Below, in pieces: positions 6,125 through 6,141 of a stretch of 6,141 nucleotides of DNA. Each line of letters opens with the position of its first letter. Positions within the stretch are counted from its first letter, which is position 1. The position numbers and the translations under genes were made by a program. The notes below the pieces were generated by a model, which saw nothing but the letters and a program-made list of their open reading frames with translations, searched no databases and was not told the origin of the DNA. Source of the stretch: Bacillota bacterium (GTDB taxonomy: Bacteria > Bacillota_E > Sulfobacillia > Sulfobacillales > Sulfobacillaceae); NCBI GenBank assembly GCA_021802375.1, contig JAKAAL010000285.1:1-6141 (forward strand), given 5' to 3'.

Positions 6125-6141
6125 TCGCGTTGCAGTTTGGT
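6125..6141 (-). repeat. Right terminal inverted repeat of the MITE-like element
   Basis: The exact reverse complement of the 5971-5987 arm. It ends at the final base of the window, so any extension of the repeat outward is not visible. Confidence 0.7.

Larger units (their letters stand above)
5971..6141. mobile_element. MITE-like element with 17-bp perfect terminal inverted repeats
   Basis: The sequence at 5971-5987, ACCAAACTGCAACGCGA, is the exact reverse complement of 6125-6141, TCGCGTTGCAGTTTGGT. Just inside, the arms continue to resemble each other with gaps (CATGCGC then TCATT on the left; CATACGC then TCATT on the right arm read inward). That gives terminal repeats of about 30 bases in all. 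The 171-base body is AT-rich and has no reading frame of useful length, as expected for a non-autonomous miniature element mobilised by a transposase elsewhere. The right end coincides with the window edge, so the target-site duplication cannot be tested. It could instead be a large hairpin-forming repeat or the end of a longer element. It matches neither transposase relic in an obvious way. Confidence 0.6.

Noticed and set aside
1..6141. CRISPR arrays, tRNA or rRNA genes
   Set aside because: No regularly spaced direct repeats, no cloverleaf with a T-loop motif and no conserved rRNA stretches were seen on either strand.

Overview
The window is dominated by a three-gene block on the minus strand, read from high to low coordinates. 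It encodes a sodium:solute symporter family (SSS) transporter (5496-3991), then a small protein (3908-3522) and a large protein (3532-1283). The last two match the light and heavy subunits of N,N-dimethylformamidase (DMFase), the iron enzyme that hydrolyses N,N-dimethylformamide to dimethylamine and formate. All three genes have purine-rich Shine-Dalgarno sites. The two enzyme genes overlap by 11 bases, and the heavy-subunit ribosome binding site lies inside the light-subunit gene. This points to coupled translation and matched subunit output. The transporter is the natural candidate for importing the amide, or a related small nitrogen or carbon compound, but its substrate cannot be read from sequence.

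Downstream of the operon (1-1282) no gene is intact. Two decayed transposase remnants lie on the same strand. The first (about 817-1160) carries the C-terminal signature of ISAs1-family transposases, split by a frameshift. The second (244 to about 720) is the C-terminal end of an unrelated DDE transposase with a conserved TAVERVNSRLD stretch, also broken by frameshifts and stops. The outermost 1-243 bases hold only strong short palindromes.

Upstream of the operon (5497-6141) there is a leader with a plausible but weak promoter, then some 330 bases with no recognisable gene. The last 171 bases are bounded by perfect 17-bp inverted repeats and contain no transposase, which is the architecture of a MITE-like non-autonomous element. 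Its outer right end coincides with the window edge.

The organism is a bacterium. Mid-range base composition, strong GGAGG-type ribosome binding sites and the transposase types suggest a Bacillota lineage, possibly of the Sulfobacillus/Alicyclobacillus kind, but this is inference. The picture is a small catabolic cassette (uptake plus amide hydrolysis) in a neighbourhood repeatedly hit by mobile elements, consistent with an accessory or horizontally acquired locus.
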